Shown here: piece after piece, positions 17,836 through 25,591 of the stretch
How positions within the stretch are numbered: the stretch's first letter is position 1
Layout: the number at the start of each line of letters is the position of its first letter
NCBI RefSeq assembly: GCF_000718005.1
Contig: NZ_JODV01000001.1
Strand: one strand, 5' to 3'
Length of the DNA: 64,000 nt
Origin: Actinoalloteichus_B caeruleus
GTDB lineage: Bacteria > Actinomycetota > Actinomycetes > Mycobacteriales > Pseudonocardiaceae
Position numbers and translations under genes: made by a program
Notes under the pieces: model-generated
Database searches by the model: none
What the model was told of the DNA's origin: nothing
What the model saw: the letters and a program-made list of their open reading frames with translations, nothing else

Positions 17836-18636
17836 GTGCGGGCACGCTCGGCGATCTTCGACCTCTTCGGCGGACACCTCCGCCGCCGGGGCGGAGCTGT
17901 CACGATCGCCGCGCTGGTCAGGTTGATGGAACCCCTCGGTTTCGCCGGTCCCGCCGTGCGAACGGCGGTGTCCCGCACCGTCAGGCAGGGGTGGCTGCGG
18001 CCAACACGCTTGCCGTCCGGTCCGGGTTACGCGCTGACGCCGAAGGCGGAACGGCGGCTGGACGAGGCCGCCGGGAGGATCTACCGCACCCGCGACTGGT
18101 CGTGGGACGGGAACTGGCATCTCCTGGTGCTCACCGGCGTGTCGGACCGCCACCGGCGGGAGCGGATCGCCGCCTCGCTCGGGTTGCTCGGCTACGGCGA
18201 GGTGGAACCACTGGTGTGGGTCGCGCCCCGCCCGTCACCGGAACTCCCGGACCTGCTCACCAGTGAGGACCTCACAGCCCACGCGTTCCTCGCCGCCCAC
18301 CAGGGCTCCGACCGTGACCTGGCCGGCAGGGCCTGGGACCTGGTGGGGCTCTCCCGCGACTACGCGGCGTTCGTGGCGCGGTGGCGGCCCCTGGCGGCGG
18401 CGGTCGACGAGTCACGGGAACCGGCGGCCTTCGCCGCCTCCCAGCGGCTGTTGCACGACTGGCGCAAGTTCCTCTTCCGGGACCCGGGGCTGCCGCCGGC
18501 CCTGCTCCCGGCCGACTGGACCGGCCACCGGGCGGCCGAGTTGTTCGACGGCGAGACGGCCCGGTTCGCCCCGGCGGCCGACCGCTACGTCGAGAGGTGC
18601 CTGGCCGCTCCGCCGCCGGCGCTCCCCACCCCGTGA
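17836..18636 (+). CDS. paaX: PaaX-family transcriptional repressor
   Basis: The roughly 266-residue protein has an N-terminal winged helix (about 1-85, with RTAVSRTVRQGWL) and the PaaX middle and C-terminal domains. PaaX proteins repress phenylacetate degradation genes and are released by phenylacetyl-CoA. A PaaG-like isomerase gene follows 64 bp downstream, which supports regulation of aromatic or acyl-CoA catabolism. The remaining paa genes are absent from the window. The start could also be GTG 17818; I prefer 17836 because residues from there match usual PaaX starts and a -10-like element lies before it. Confidence 0.85.
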   Translation: MRARSAIFDLFGGHLRRRGGAVTIAALVRLMEPLGFAGPAVRTAVSRTVRQGWLRPTRLPSGPGYALTPKAERRLDEAAGRIYRTRDWSWDGNWHLLVLTGVSDRHRRERIAASLGLLGYGEVEPLVWVAPRPSPELPDLLTSEDLTAHAFLAAHQGSDRDLAGRAWDLVGLSRDYAAFVARWRPLAAAVDESREPAAFAASQRLLHDWRKFLFRDPGLPPALLPADWTGHRAAELFDGETARFAPAADRYVERCLAAPPPALPTP

Positions 18637-18700
18637 CGGCGTCCTCGCTCCCCCTCCCGCGACAGCGACACGAACAGGGACACGAACAGGAAGGCACCGC

Positions 18701-19504
18701 ATGTCCGCTGAGAGCTCAGAACCGGTCCTGCTGGTCGACGACGCCGCCGGAGTGCGCACCCTGCTGCTCAACCGGCCGGCGGCGTTCAACTCGCTGACCC
18801 TGGAGTTGAAGGAGTCCCTGCTCGGTTCGTTACGGGCGGCGTCCCAGGACAGCTCCATCCGCGCGGTCGTCATCAGCGGCTCGGGGGACGCGTTCTGCGC
18901 CGGTCAGGACCTCAAGGAACACGTCGAGGCCCTCCAGCGGGGGGACGGCTCGTCCTCAACCACGGTGGAGCGCCACTACAACCCGCTGATCGAGACGATC
19001 ACCGGTATGCCGAAACCCGTGATCGCGGCGGTGAACGGGGCCGCGGCGGGCGCGGGGGCATCGCTGGCCTGCGCCGCGGACCTCCGCATCGCCGACCGGT
19101 CGGCCAGGTTCCTGATGGCCTTCGCGAACGTGGGGCTCTCCGCCGACTCCGGGGCGTCGTGGACGTTGCCAAGGCTCATCGGGTACGGCAGGGCGATGGA
19201 GATGATGCTGCTGGCCCAGCCGGTCGGCGCCGAGGAGGCCCTGGCTGTCGGGCTGGTCAACCGGCTGGTGCCGGACGGCACGGCCCTGGGGGCCGCCCAG
19301 GAGCTGGCGGCCAGGATGGCGACCGGCCCGACCGCGTCCTTCGCGGCGCTCAAGGAGGCGCTGCGGCTGGGGGCGGCCAGCTCCCTCCCGGACGCGCTGG
19401 CGAACGAGGCCCGCCTCCAGCACGAGGCGGGGGGCAGCGCCGACCACCGGGAAGCCGTGGAGGCGTTCGTGGGCAAGCGCCCGCCCCGGTTCACCGGGAA
19501 CTGA
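18701..19504 (+). CDS. paaG: Enoyl-CoA hydratase/isomerase, PaaG-like
   Basis: The 267-residue crotonase-fold protein has the CoA/oxyanion segments FCAGQDL and NGAAAGAGASLA. The ADSGASW segment and the C-terminal KRPPRFTG are closely similar to PaaG, 2-(1,2-epoxy-1,2-dihydrophenyl)acetyl-CoA isomerase. PaaG isomerises the ring epoxide to the oxepin in phenylacetate breakdown. ATG 18701 has GGAAG upstream. With paaX in front, a catabolic role is likely, but without the PaaABCDE monooxygenase genes nearby a general enoyl-CoA hydratase remains possible. Confidence 0.82.
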   Translation: MSAESSEPVLLVDDAAGVRTLLLNRPAAFNSLTLELKESLLGSLRAASQDSSIRAVVISGSGDAFCAGQDLKEHVEALQRGDGSSSTTVERHYNPLIETITGMPKPVIAAVNGAAAGAGASLACAADLRIADRSARFLMAFANVGLSADSGASWTLPRLIGYGRAMEMMLLAQPVGAEEALAVGLVNRLVPDGTALGAAQELAARMATGPTASFAALKEALRLGAASSLPDALANEARLQHEAGGSADHREAVEAFVGKRPPRFTGN

Positions 19505-19513
19505 CCGTCGGCG

Positions 19514-19550
19514 GGGCTCCGGCCGGGCGGACCGGCTCGGACCGGAGCCC
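19514..19550. terminator. Terminator after paaG
   Basis: Arms GGGCTCCGG (19514-19522) and CCGGAGCCC (19542-19550) flank a 19-nt loop between two convergent genes. Confidence 0.65.
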
Positions 19551-19567
19551 ACCGGCCATGCCGCCGT

Positions 19568-20020
19568 TCAGCCAGCCTCCCGCCGGCACAACTCGGCCAA
19601 CCGCTGGCCCGAACGACGCAGGCCCCAGGCGAACCCGGGTCGCACGACCGGCCACCCGAACCGGCCGACCTGACCGAAGGGCAGGACCAGCCGTTCGCTC
19701 CAGAGGAAGGTCGACGCCGCCGGTCCCCGCGCCACGACCTCGAAGATGCCGTCGCCGCGCACGAGCCGCCCGGTGTGCCGGACGACGCAGCGGTGGGGCG
19801 GGGACCACTCGGTGATCTCCATCGAGTCCAGCGCGCCCAGGCCCGCGACCCCGGTGAAGGCGACCATGCGGGAGCCGACCCCGCGCCCGTCACCCGATAC
19901 CAGGTGCACCTCGGTGCCGAGCATCCACTCCCGCTGCCGGGGCCAGTCGGTGACCACCGACCACACGACCTCGGCGGCGGCCTCGATGTCCACGCTCTCC
20001 CGTACCGTGGCCGTGTTCAT
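19568..20020 (-). CDS. SRPBCC-family (polyketide cyclase/START-like) protein
   Basis: This 150-residue protein has the SRPBCC pattern: an N-terminal strand with ESVDIEAAAEVVWSVVTDW, central strands and a long C-terminal helix. Such proteins bind hydrophobic ligands in a helix-grip cavity. The ligand is unknown. Its start overlaps the stop of the upstream DivIVA-domain gene by 4 nt (ATGA), so the two are translationally coupled. Confidence 0.8.
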   Translation of the reverse strand: MNTATVRESVDIEAAAEVVWSVVTDWPRQREWMLGTEVHLVSGDGRGVGSRMVAFTGVAGLGALDSMEITEWSPPHRCVVRHTGRLVRGDGIFEVVARGPAASTFLWSERLVLPFGQVGRFGWPVVRPGFAWGLRRSGQRLAELCRREAG

Positions 20021-20415
20021 CTGGCGTCGCCTCCCTGTTCCGTTCCCGGTTCCCGCTGCTGGCCGCCCCGATCGGCGCGCTGCCCCTCCACGGGTTCCGG
20101 TTCCCGCCGGAGGTCCTCGCACCGCGCGAGGCGCGCCTCCAGTCCGGCGACCCGCGCGCGCAGGCGGTCCAGCTCGTCCGCCACCTCCGCCAGCGCCCAG
20201 TCCACCTCGGTCATGCGGTACCCGCGGACCGCCTGTTGGAACCGCAGCGCCCGGACGTCGGAGCCGGTCGGAGCCCGCTCCGGCAGCGTGGTCGGCGTGA
20301 CACCGGGCGGCAGCGGGGCGAGTTCCTCACCTCGGCCGAAGACCAGGGAAGCCAGCAGGAAGACCACGGCGGCCACCATCGCCACGATCAGGAAGTAGAC
20401 AAACAGAGTGGTCAC
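20017..20415 (-). CDS. Membrane-anchored DivIVA-domain protein
   Basis: The 132-residue protein has one N-terminal membrane helix (about 4-25), a short linker and a DivIVA-like motif (RFQQAVRGYRMTEVDWAL). A coiled coil follows and then a polar tail. It resembles Rv1209, encoded near folP2 in M. tuberculosis. DivIVA-type modules sense membrane curvature or act as scaffolds at poles and septa; a precise role is not known. GTG 20415 starts immediately before the helix. Confidence 0.8.
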   Translation of the reverse strand: MTTLFVYFLIVAMVAAVVFLLASLVFGRGEELAPLPPGVTPTTLPERAPTGSDVRALRFQQAVRGYRMTEVDWALAEVADELDRLRARVAGLEARLARCEDLRREPEPVEGQRADRGGQQREPGTEQGGDAR

Positions 20416-20493
20416 GGCACCACATCGTGGCACGAGCCGGGGCGGTCTCGCCGGGTGGCGGCGCGCTCGGCCCTCGGGTGACGGGCTGCCGGG

Positions 20494-20832
20494 TCAGGCG
20501 CGGGCGGCCTTCGACTCGGAACTGAGGACCCCCTCGATCGCGGCGGTGAACTCGCGCCAGGCGGCCCGCTCGGCGGTCAACGCGCGCTCTCCCGTCGAGG
20601 TCAGCCGGTAGGTGCGGCGCTTGCGCCCCGCCACCGTGCTCCAGGCGCTGCGTACGCACCCGGCCCTCTCCAACCGTCGCAGCGCCGGGTACACGGTGCC
20701 GGTGGGCAGGTCGAGGGCACCCCCGCTGCGCAGCTGCAACGCCTCGATGATCGCGTAACCGTGGAGCTGCCGACCATCGAGGGTGGCGAGCAGCAACGCG
20801 TCCAGATGTCCACGGAGTGCGTCCGACTTCAC
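20494..20832 (-). CDS. PadR-family transcriptional regulator
   Basis: This 112-residue protein has a PadR winged helix, with the typical LDALLLATLDGRQLHGYAI start and GTVYPALRRLE recognition region. A short C-terminal dimerisation helix follows. GTG 20832 is 7 nt downstream of a TAGACT -10 element, so a leaderless mRNA is predicted. A perfect dyad at 20866-20880 covers the expected -35 position and is a plausible self-operator. No divergent target gene is adjacent; M. tuberculosis has a PadR gene (Rv1176c) in the same general neighbourhood. Confidence 0.87.
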   Translation of the reverse strand: MKSDALRGHLDALLLATLDGRQLHGYAIIEALQLRSGGALDLPTGTVYPALRRLERAGCVRSAWSTVAGRKRRTYRLTSTGERALTAERAAWREFTAAIEGVLSSESKAARA

Positions 20833-20839
20833 AGTGAGA

Positions 20840-20845
20840 AGTCTA
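20840..20845 (-). promoter_or_regulatory. -10 element of padR
   Basis: TAGACT reads on the minus strand 7 nt before GTG 20832. Confidence 0.55.
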
Positions 20846-20865
20846 ATGCGTAGCGCTGCGTGGCC

Positions 20866-20880
20866 GGTAGCTACGCTACC
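20866..20880. promoter_or_regulatory. Dyad operator upstream of padR
   Basis: GGTAGC-TAC-GCTACC is a perfect 6-3-6 inverted repeat over the -35 region of the padR promoter. A related GTAGCGCT half-site lies just inside it at about 20849. Confidence 0.5.
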
Positions 20881-21142
20881 CATACAGCGGTACCCGCGGG
20901 TCCGTCCGGGCGACGGTGGCCACGACCGGGCCAGCGGGGGCGTGACTCCCCCGGCCCGCGACGCCCACCGACCAGGTGGCCGCGGTCCACCGCCACCGCC
21001 ACCCACCCCGGACTTTCCCCCGAAAGAAGGAATTTCTCGGACGTTCTGTAACTACTTCGAGTGAAGCACGCCAGGGGGTCCGCGAGACACGGGAACGCAG
21101 CGTCACCGGCACCGCGCCTGACTGGCGCGAGCACCGGAGGGC

Positions 21143-21161
21143 AGGGGCCTCCTCGGCCCCT
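21143..21161 (-). terminator. Terminator of folP2
   Basis: AGGGGCC and GGCCCCT flank a 5-nt loop about 20 nt downstream of the folP2 stop. Confidence 0.6.
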
Positions 21162-21179
21162 CGCCGGTGCCGGCCCCGC

Positions 21180-22046
21180 TCAGCGCAGGGCCCGCAGCAC
21201 GCTCGCGGGAGGACGGGTCCCCCTGATCGACGCCGTCATCTCCAGTACTTTCCTGGTGCGGGCCACCTCGTGCGCACGGAAGACGGCGGCGCCCTGCCAG
21301 GCGGCCACCGCCGTGGCGGCCAGGGTGCCGTCCACCCTGTCCTCGGTCGCCGCGTCCAGGGTCTCGCCGATGAAGTCCTTGTTCGACAGCGCCATCAACA
21401 CCGGCCAGCCGGTTCCCACCAGCCGGTCCAGCCCACGCAGCAGCGCGAGGCCGTGCCAGGTGTTCTTCCCGAAGTCGTGGGTGGGGTCGATGAGGATCCC
21501 CTCCCTCGGGACCCCGGCCCGGGCCAACGACTCGGCCCGAGCGGCCAGTTCCGCCGCGACCTCCCCCACCACGTCCGCGTAGCGCACCCGGTGGGGATCC
21601 GTCCTCGGAGCCAGACCGCCGGTGTGCGAGCAGACCACCCCGACGCCGAACTCCGCCGCGACCTCGGCCAGCCGGGGGTCCGCACCCGCCCACGTGTCGT
21701 TGAGCAGGTCGGCCCCGGCCCGGCACACCTCCTCGGCCACCTCGTGGCGCCAGGTGTCCACGCTGATCGCCAGGTCCGGGTACCGCTCCCGCACCGCTCG
21801 CACGAACGGCACGACCCTGGCGGTCTCCTCCGCCACGTCGACCCGCTCCCCCTGGGCACCGGCGCGGACACCTCCGATGTCGACGATGTCGGCGCCCTCG
21901 TCGACCGCGCGGTCGACGGCGGCCATCGCCGCCGGCTCCGCGAACGTCGCCCCTCGGTCGTAGAAGGAGTCCCTGGTCCGGTTGACGATCGCCATGACCA
22001 GGGGCCGGTCGCCGTGCATCTCCCGAGAGCCGAGCCGTAACCGCAC
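21180..22046 (-). CDS. folP2: Dihydropteroate synthase homologue (FolP2 type)
   Basis: The 288-residue TIM-barrel protein has the DHPS motifs MAIVNRTRDSFYD, DIGGVRAG and the pterin-binding DPTHDFGK. The GGVRAG version, with R/K-A-G after GG, is typical of the actinobacterial FolP2 group (Rv1207). That group is reported to lack true DHPS activity, so a folate role is uncertain. GTG 22046 is chosen because VRLRLGSREM aligns with starts in streptomycetes. No clear ribosome-binding site is seen, and an in-frame ATG at 22145, inside the LOG gene, is less likely. It follows the LOG-family gene as in M. tuberculosis. Confidence 0.87.
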   Translation of the reverse strand: MRLRLGSREMHGDRPLVMAIVNRTRDSFYDRGATFAEPAAMAAVDRAVDEGADIVDIGGVRAGAQGERVDVAEETARVVPFVRAVRERYPDLAISVDTWRHEVAEEVCRAGADLLNDTWAGADPRLAEVAAEFGVGVVCSHTGGLAPRTDPHRVRYADVVGEVAAELAARAESLARAGVPREGILIDPTHDFGKNTWHGLALLRGLDRLVGTGWPVLMALSNKDFIGETLDAATEDRVDGTLAATAVAAWQGAAVFRAHEVARTRKVLEMTASIRGTRPPASVLRALR

Positions 22047-22126
22047 GGCATGATCGTGCCACGGGGGCGGGACGCCGCCCCGCCGCCCGTCCCCGTCGTC
22101 GTCGTCGTCGGGAGTGACCGCGCCGG

Positions 22127-22918
22127 TCAGTGGGTCTCCTCCCATGCCTGGTACGCCTCCTCGACCACCCGGACGGCGTCGTCGATGTCGTCGGTCAGGT
22201 GGAGCAGCGCGAGATCGGGGACCCCGATCTTGCCGCCGCCCTGCACCGAGTCGCGGAGCCAGTCGTAGAGGCCCTGCCAGTAGCGGCGTCCGAACAGGAC
22301 CACCGGGAACTTGGTGACCTTCTTCGTCTGGACCAACGTCAGCGCCTCGAACAGCTCGTCGAGGGTGCCGAAACCCCCGGGGAGCCCGATGAAGGCCTGC
22401 GAGTACTTGACGAACATCGTCTTGCGGGCGAAGAAGTAACGGAAGTTGACCCCGAGGTCCACCCACGGGTTCAGGCCCTGTTCGAAGGGGAGTTCGATCC
22501 CCAACCCGACCGAGTAGCCGCCCGCCTCGGAACAACCCCGGTTCACCGCCTCCATCGCGCCGGGACCGCCACCGGTGATGACGGCGAACCCCGCGTCCGC
22601 CAGCGCCGCTCCCACGGACCGGCCCACCGCGTACTCCGGGTCGTCCCGCGCGGTCCGCGCCGAACCGAACACGGTGACCGCCTTGGGCAGCTCCGCGAGT
22701 GCCCCGAAACCCTCCACGAACTCCGCCTGGATGCGCAGCACCCGCCACGGGTCGGTGTGCACCCAGTCCGACGGACCCCGGGAGTCCAACAACCGCTGGT
22801 CGGTCGTCGTCGTCTCCCTGCCGCGCGTCCGTCGCACGACGACGGGACCCTGCTGCGTCTGGGCGAGCTCAGCCGGTTGTGTGCCGTTGCCAGGGGCGGA
22901 CGCGTTCTCCGTGCTCAT
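22127..22918 (-). CDS. LOG-family protein (nucleotide 5'-monophosphate phosphoribohydrolase-like)
   Basis: This 263-residue Rossmann-fold protein carries the LOG motif PGGFGTLDE and GGGPGAMEA. LOG enzymes release the base from cytokinin nucleotides, and related bacterial proteins hydrolyse other nucleotide monophosphates (the TIGR00730 family). The mycobacterial counterpart is Rv1205. ATG 22918 is placed by a TAGGGT -10 element 7 nt upstream. The gene ends 80 nt before folP2 on the same strand. Confidence 0.88.
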   Translation of the reverse strand: MSTENASAPGNGTQPAELAQTQQGPVVVRRTRGRETTTTDQRLLDSRGPSDWVHTDPWRVLRIQAEFVEGFGALAELPKAVTVFGSARTARDDPEYAVGRSVGAALADAGFAVITGGGPGAMEAVNRGCSEAGGYSVGLGIELPFEQGLNPWVDLGVNFRYFFARKTMFVKYSQAFIGLPGGFGTLDELFEALTLVQTKKVTKFPVVLFGRRYWQGLYDWLRDSVQGGGKIGVPDLALLHLTDDIDDAVRVVEEAYQAWEETH

Positions 22919-22925
22919 GCTGGTC

Positions 22926-22931
22926 ACCCTA
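22926..22931 (-). promoter_or_regulatory. -10 element of the LOG gene
   Basis: TAGGGT reads on the minus strand 7 nt before ATG 22918; leaderless mRNA predicted. Confidence 0.55.
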
Positions 22932-22979
22932 CGGAAACCCGGTCGGGAACCGGGCGGTTCGACCTGTCGGGGAGCGGAT

Positions 22980-23012
22980 GCCCCACCATCGGCGGAACGC
23001 CGATGGTGGGGC
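22980..23012 (-). terminator. Strong terminator of dapE
   Basis: A perfect 15-bp inverted repeat (GCCCCACCATCGGCG) with a 3-nt loop, about 70 nt past the dapE stop. It is the longest perfect stem noted in the window. Confidence 0.8.
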
Positions 23013-23083
23013 CGGGCCGGACGAACGCGGACGACCAGCACGTCGACATCCCCGACGGACCCCGGTGCGCGGTGGGACGCGAG

Positions 23084-24160
23084 TCAGGCCAGGAAACGCC
23101 CGAGCACGTCCGCGCACCGGGTGATGTCGGCGGCCCGCACGTGTTCCTCCCTGGTGTGCGCCAGCGTCGGGTCGCCGGGACCGAAGTTGACGGCGGGCAT
23201 TCCCCTGGCGGCGAACCTGGCGACGTCGGTCCACCCCAGCTTCGCCACCGGGGTACCTCCGGCCGCCTCGACCAGTTCCCGGGCCGCCGGTGCCCCCAGG
23301 CCGGGCAGCGCGCCGCCGGCGCGGTCCACCACCCGGACACCGAAGCCGTCGAAGACCGTCCGCAGGTGCTCCTCGGCCTCGGCGACCGAACGGTCGGGGG
23401 CGAACCGGTGGTTGACGGCGACGACGCAGCTGTCCGGCACGACGTTGCCGGCGACACCGCCGCTCACCGACACCGCCTGGAGACCCTCGCGGTACTCGCA
23501 GCCGTCGATGTCCACCCTCCTGGGCTCGTACTCGGCCAGCCTGCGCAGGATCTCGCCCGCACCGTGGATGGCGTTCTCCCCCATCCACGCGCGGGCCGTG
23601 TGGGCGCGTCGACCCGTGGTGCTGACCTCGACCCGGATGGTGCCCTGGCAGCCCGCCTCGATCACCGCGTTCGAGGGCTCGGCGACGATGGCGAGGTCAC
23701 CGTCCAGCCAGTCGGGGAGCTCCCGTTCGATCCTGGTCAACCCGTTCCGGCTGGCGTCGACCTCCTCGCAGTCGTAGAAGACGAAGGTGAGGTCCAGCCG
23801 GGGCGACACGCACCCGGCGGCCAGCCCGAGCAGGACCGCGTCACCGCCCTTCATGTCCACCGTCCCGCAGCCGTGGAGCACCTGGTCGGAACCGCTGCCC
23901 GTGCGGCGCAGCGGGAGGTTGTCGTTGACGGGAACGGTGTCGAGGTGCCCGGCGAGCACGACCCGGCCTGGACGGCCGAGGTTCGTCCTCGCCAGCACGG
24001 CGTCGCCGTCGCGCACGACCTCCAGGTGGGGCGCCTGGCGGCGCAGGGCGGTCTCCACCGCGTCCGCGATGGCCGCCTCCTCCCCCGACACGCTCGGTAC
24101 GTCGACGAGGGCCGCGGTGAGCTCGACGGGATCGGCGGTGAGGTCCAGGTCTGCGGTCAC
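23084..24160 (-). CDS. dapE: Succinyl-diaminopimelate desuccinylase
   Basis: The 358-residue M20-family metallopeptidase has the metal-binding AGHLDTVPVN, GCGTVDMKGG and CEEVD segments. A lid/dimerisation domain lies in the middle. It hydrolyses N-succinyl-LL-diaminopimelate in the meso-DAP/lysine pathway. It is divergent from dapD across 130 bp, and dapC lies beyond dapD, so three pathway steps are clustered. GTG 24160 lies 8 nt after a TACTGT -10 element and no ribosome-binding site is seen. Confidence 0.93.
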   Translation of the reverse strand: MTADLDLTADPVELTAALVDVPSVSGEEAAIADAVETALRRQAPHLEVVRDGDAVLARTNLGRPGRVVLAGHLDTVPVNDNLPLRRTGSGSDQVLHGCGTVDMKGGDAVLLGLAAGCVSPRLDLTFVFYDCEEVDASRNGLTRIERELPDWLDGDLAIVAEPSNAVIEAGCQGTIRVEVSTTGRRAHTARAWMGENAIHGAGEILRRLAEYEPRRVDIDGCEYREGLQAVSVSGGVAGNVVPDSCVVAVNHRFAPDRSVAEAEEHLRTVFDGFGVRVVDRAGGALPGLGAPAARELVEAAGGTPVAKLGWTDVARFAARGMPAVNFGPGDPTLAHTREEHVRAADITRCADVLGRFLA

Positions 24161-24168
24161 GCCACCGG

Positions 24169-24174
24169 ACAGTA
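24169..24174 (-). promoter_or_regulatory. -10 element of dapE
   Basis: TACTGT reads on the minus strand 8 nt before GTG 24160. Confidence 0.55.
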
Positions 24175-24277
24175 CCCACCCGGGCGCACGCGGGACGGGC
24201 ACGGGGAGGCCGGCACCGGGATCGCCGAACCCGCGCCCGGCCTCCTCGGCGCCCGGGGTGGGGTGCCAACGGTGGGT

Positions 24278-24283
24278 TACCGT
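24278..24283 (+). promoter_or_regulatory. -10 element of dapD
   Basis: TACCGT ends 7 nt before GTG 24291. With the dapE element it forms a divergent leaderless pair. Confidence 0.6.
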
Positions 24284-24290
24284 TGCCGGC

Positions 24291-25274
24291 GTGAGCAGTG
24301 ACGTCACTTCCCAGGAGAGCGGCGCCCACGGCGTCGGACTGGCCACCATCGCCGACGACGGGACCGTGCTGGACACCTGGTTCCCCTTCGTCAGACTCGC
24401 CGAGACCGACGAGGTCGGTTCGCGGGTCCTCACCGCCCAGGAATGCGGGGAGGAACTGGGCTCCGCCGCCGTCGACCTGCTCGGCCCCGACGAGGCGCGC
24501 GGCGTCCGGGTCGAGGCGGTCCGGACCACCATCGGTTCCCTCGGCGAGGCGCCCGTCGACACGCACGACGTGTACCTGCGGCTGCACCTGCTGTCGACGA
24601 CCCTCGTGCGTCCCCACGGCCTGAACCTCGACGGCGTGTTCGGCCTGCTGGCCAACGTGGTGTGGACCAACCACGGGCCGGCCCGGGTCGAGGGCTTCGA
24701 GGCGACCCGGCTGCGGCTGCGGTCCCGGGGGCCGGTCACGGTGTACAGCCAGGACAAGTTCCCGCGCATGGTCGACTACGTCGTCCCGTCGGGCGTGCGG
24801 ATCGGGGACGCGGACCGGGTGCGCCTCGGCGCGCACCTGTCTCCGGGCACGACCGTCATGCACGAGGGCTTCGTCAACTTCAACGCCGGCACGCTGGGCT
24901 CCTCCATGATCGAGGGCAGGGTGTCCGCGGGTGTCGTGGTGGGTGACGGTTCCGACCTGGGCGGCGGCGCCTCGGTGATGGGGACGCTCTCCGGCGGGGG
25001 CCAGGAGGTCATCAGCATCGGGGAGCGCTGCCTGGTGGGGGCGAACGCCGGCATCGGGATCTCGCTCGGCGACGACTGCGTGGTCGAGGCCGGGCTGTAC
25101 GTCACCGCCGGCACCAAGGTCACCCTGCCCGACGGGGTGCTCGTGCGGGCCAGTGACCTCTCCGGTCGGTCCGGGCTGCTGTTCCGCCGGAACTCGACCA
25201 CCGGTGCCGTCGAGGTCCGCCCCCGGGAGGGTGCCGCGGTGGAGCTGAACAGCATCCTGCACGCGAACGACTGA
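24291..25274 (+). CDS. dapD: 2,3,4,5-Tetrahydropyridine-2,6-dicarboxylate N-succinyltransferase
   Basis: The 327-residue protein is of the actinobacterial DapD type. It has an N-terminal alpha/beta domain, a central left-handed beta-helix with hexapeptide turns (about 165-270, including GFVNFNAGTLG) and a C-terminal cap. It succinylates tetrahydrodipicolinate in meso-DAP synthesis, using succinyl-CoA. dapE is divergent and dapC convergent. The GTG start is fixed by the TACCGT element 7 nt before it. Confidence 0.94.
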   Translation: MSSDVTSQESGAHGVGLATIADDGTVLDTWFPFVRLAETDEVGSRVLTAQECGEELGSAAVDLLGPDEARGVRVEAVRTTIGSLGEAPVDTHDVYLRLHLLSTTLVRPHGLNLDGVFGLLANVVWTNHGPARVEGFEATRLRLRSRGPVTVYSQDKFPRMVDYVVPSGVRIGDADRVRLGAHLSPGTTVMHEGFVNFNAGTLGSSMIEGRVSAGVVVGDGSDLGGGASVMGTLSGGGQEVISIGERCLVGANAGIGISLGDDCVVEAGLYVTAGTKVTLPDGVLVRASDLSGRSGLLFRRNSTTGAVEVRPREGAAVELNSILHAND

Positions 25275-25591
25275 CGGCTCCCCGCCGTCGACGCCGGGGC
25301 GGTGGCCGGACGGCCGCGCCCCGGCGTCCGAGCGCGACCCGGCCGCTCACCCAAGCCGCCGCTCACCCCGGTCCCGGCGCTCACCCTCGGGGGCCGCGCC
25401 GGCCGCTCCCACCGCCCGTCGGCCCGGGTGCCCCGTGTCCAGCCGCTCGGCGAACCGGTTCGCCGACATGCCTCGTCGGCCGCGGGAGCACGGCGAGGCC
25501 GGGTCCGGTCCCGCGCGGCGGAGCCGACCGGCGCCCACCGGTCGTCGCCGAGGCGCGCCTCCGGCCGCCGGGTGCGCGCGGGCCGCCCTCG
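25275..25591. other. Convergent intergenic region dapD / dapC
   Basis: Apart from the terminator hairpin the stretch is very G+C-rich with no supported gene. Confidence 0.55.
25290..25328. terminator. Bidirectional terminator between dapD and dapC
   Basis: Perfect 12-bp arms GACGCCGGGGCG (25290-25301) and CGCCCCGGCGTC (25317-25328) with a 15-nt loop. It starts 16 nt after the dapD stop. Confidence 0.75.

Larger units (their letters stand above)
20833..21179. other. Intergenic region padR / folP2
   Basis: Contains the padR promoter and dyad, and the folP2 terminator at its right end. A short A+T-richer patch around 21017-21060 holds no gene that I can support. Confidence 0.55.
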
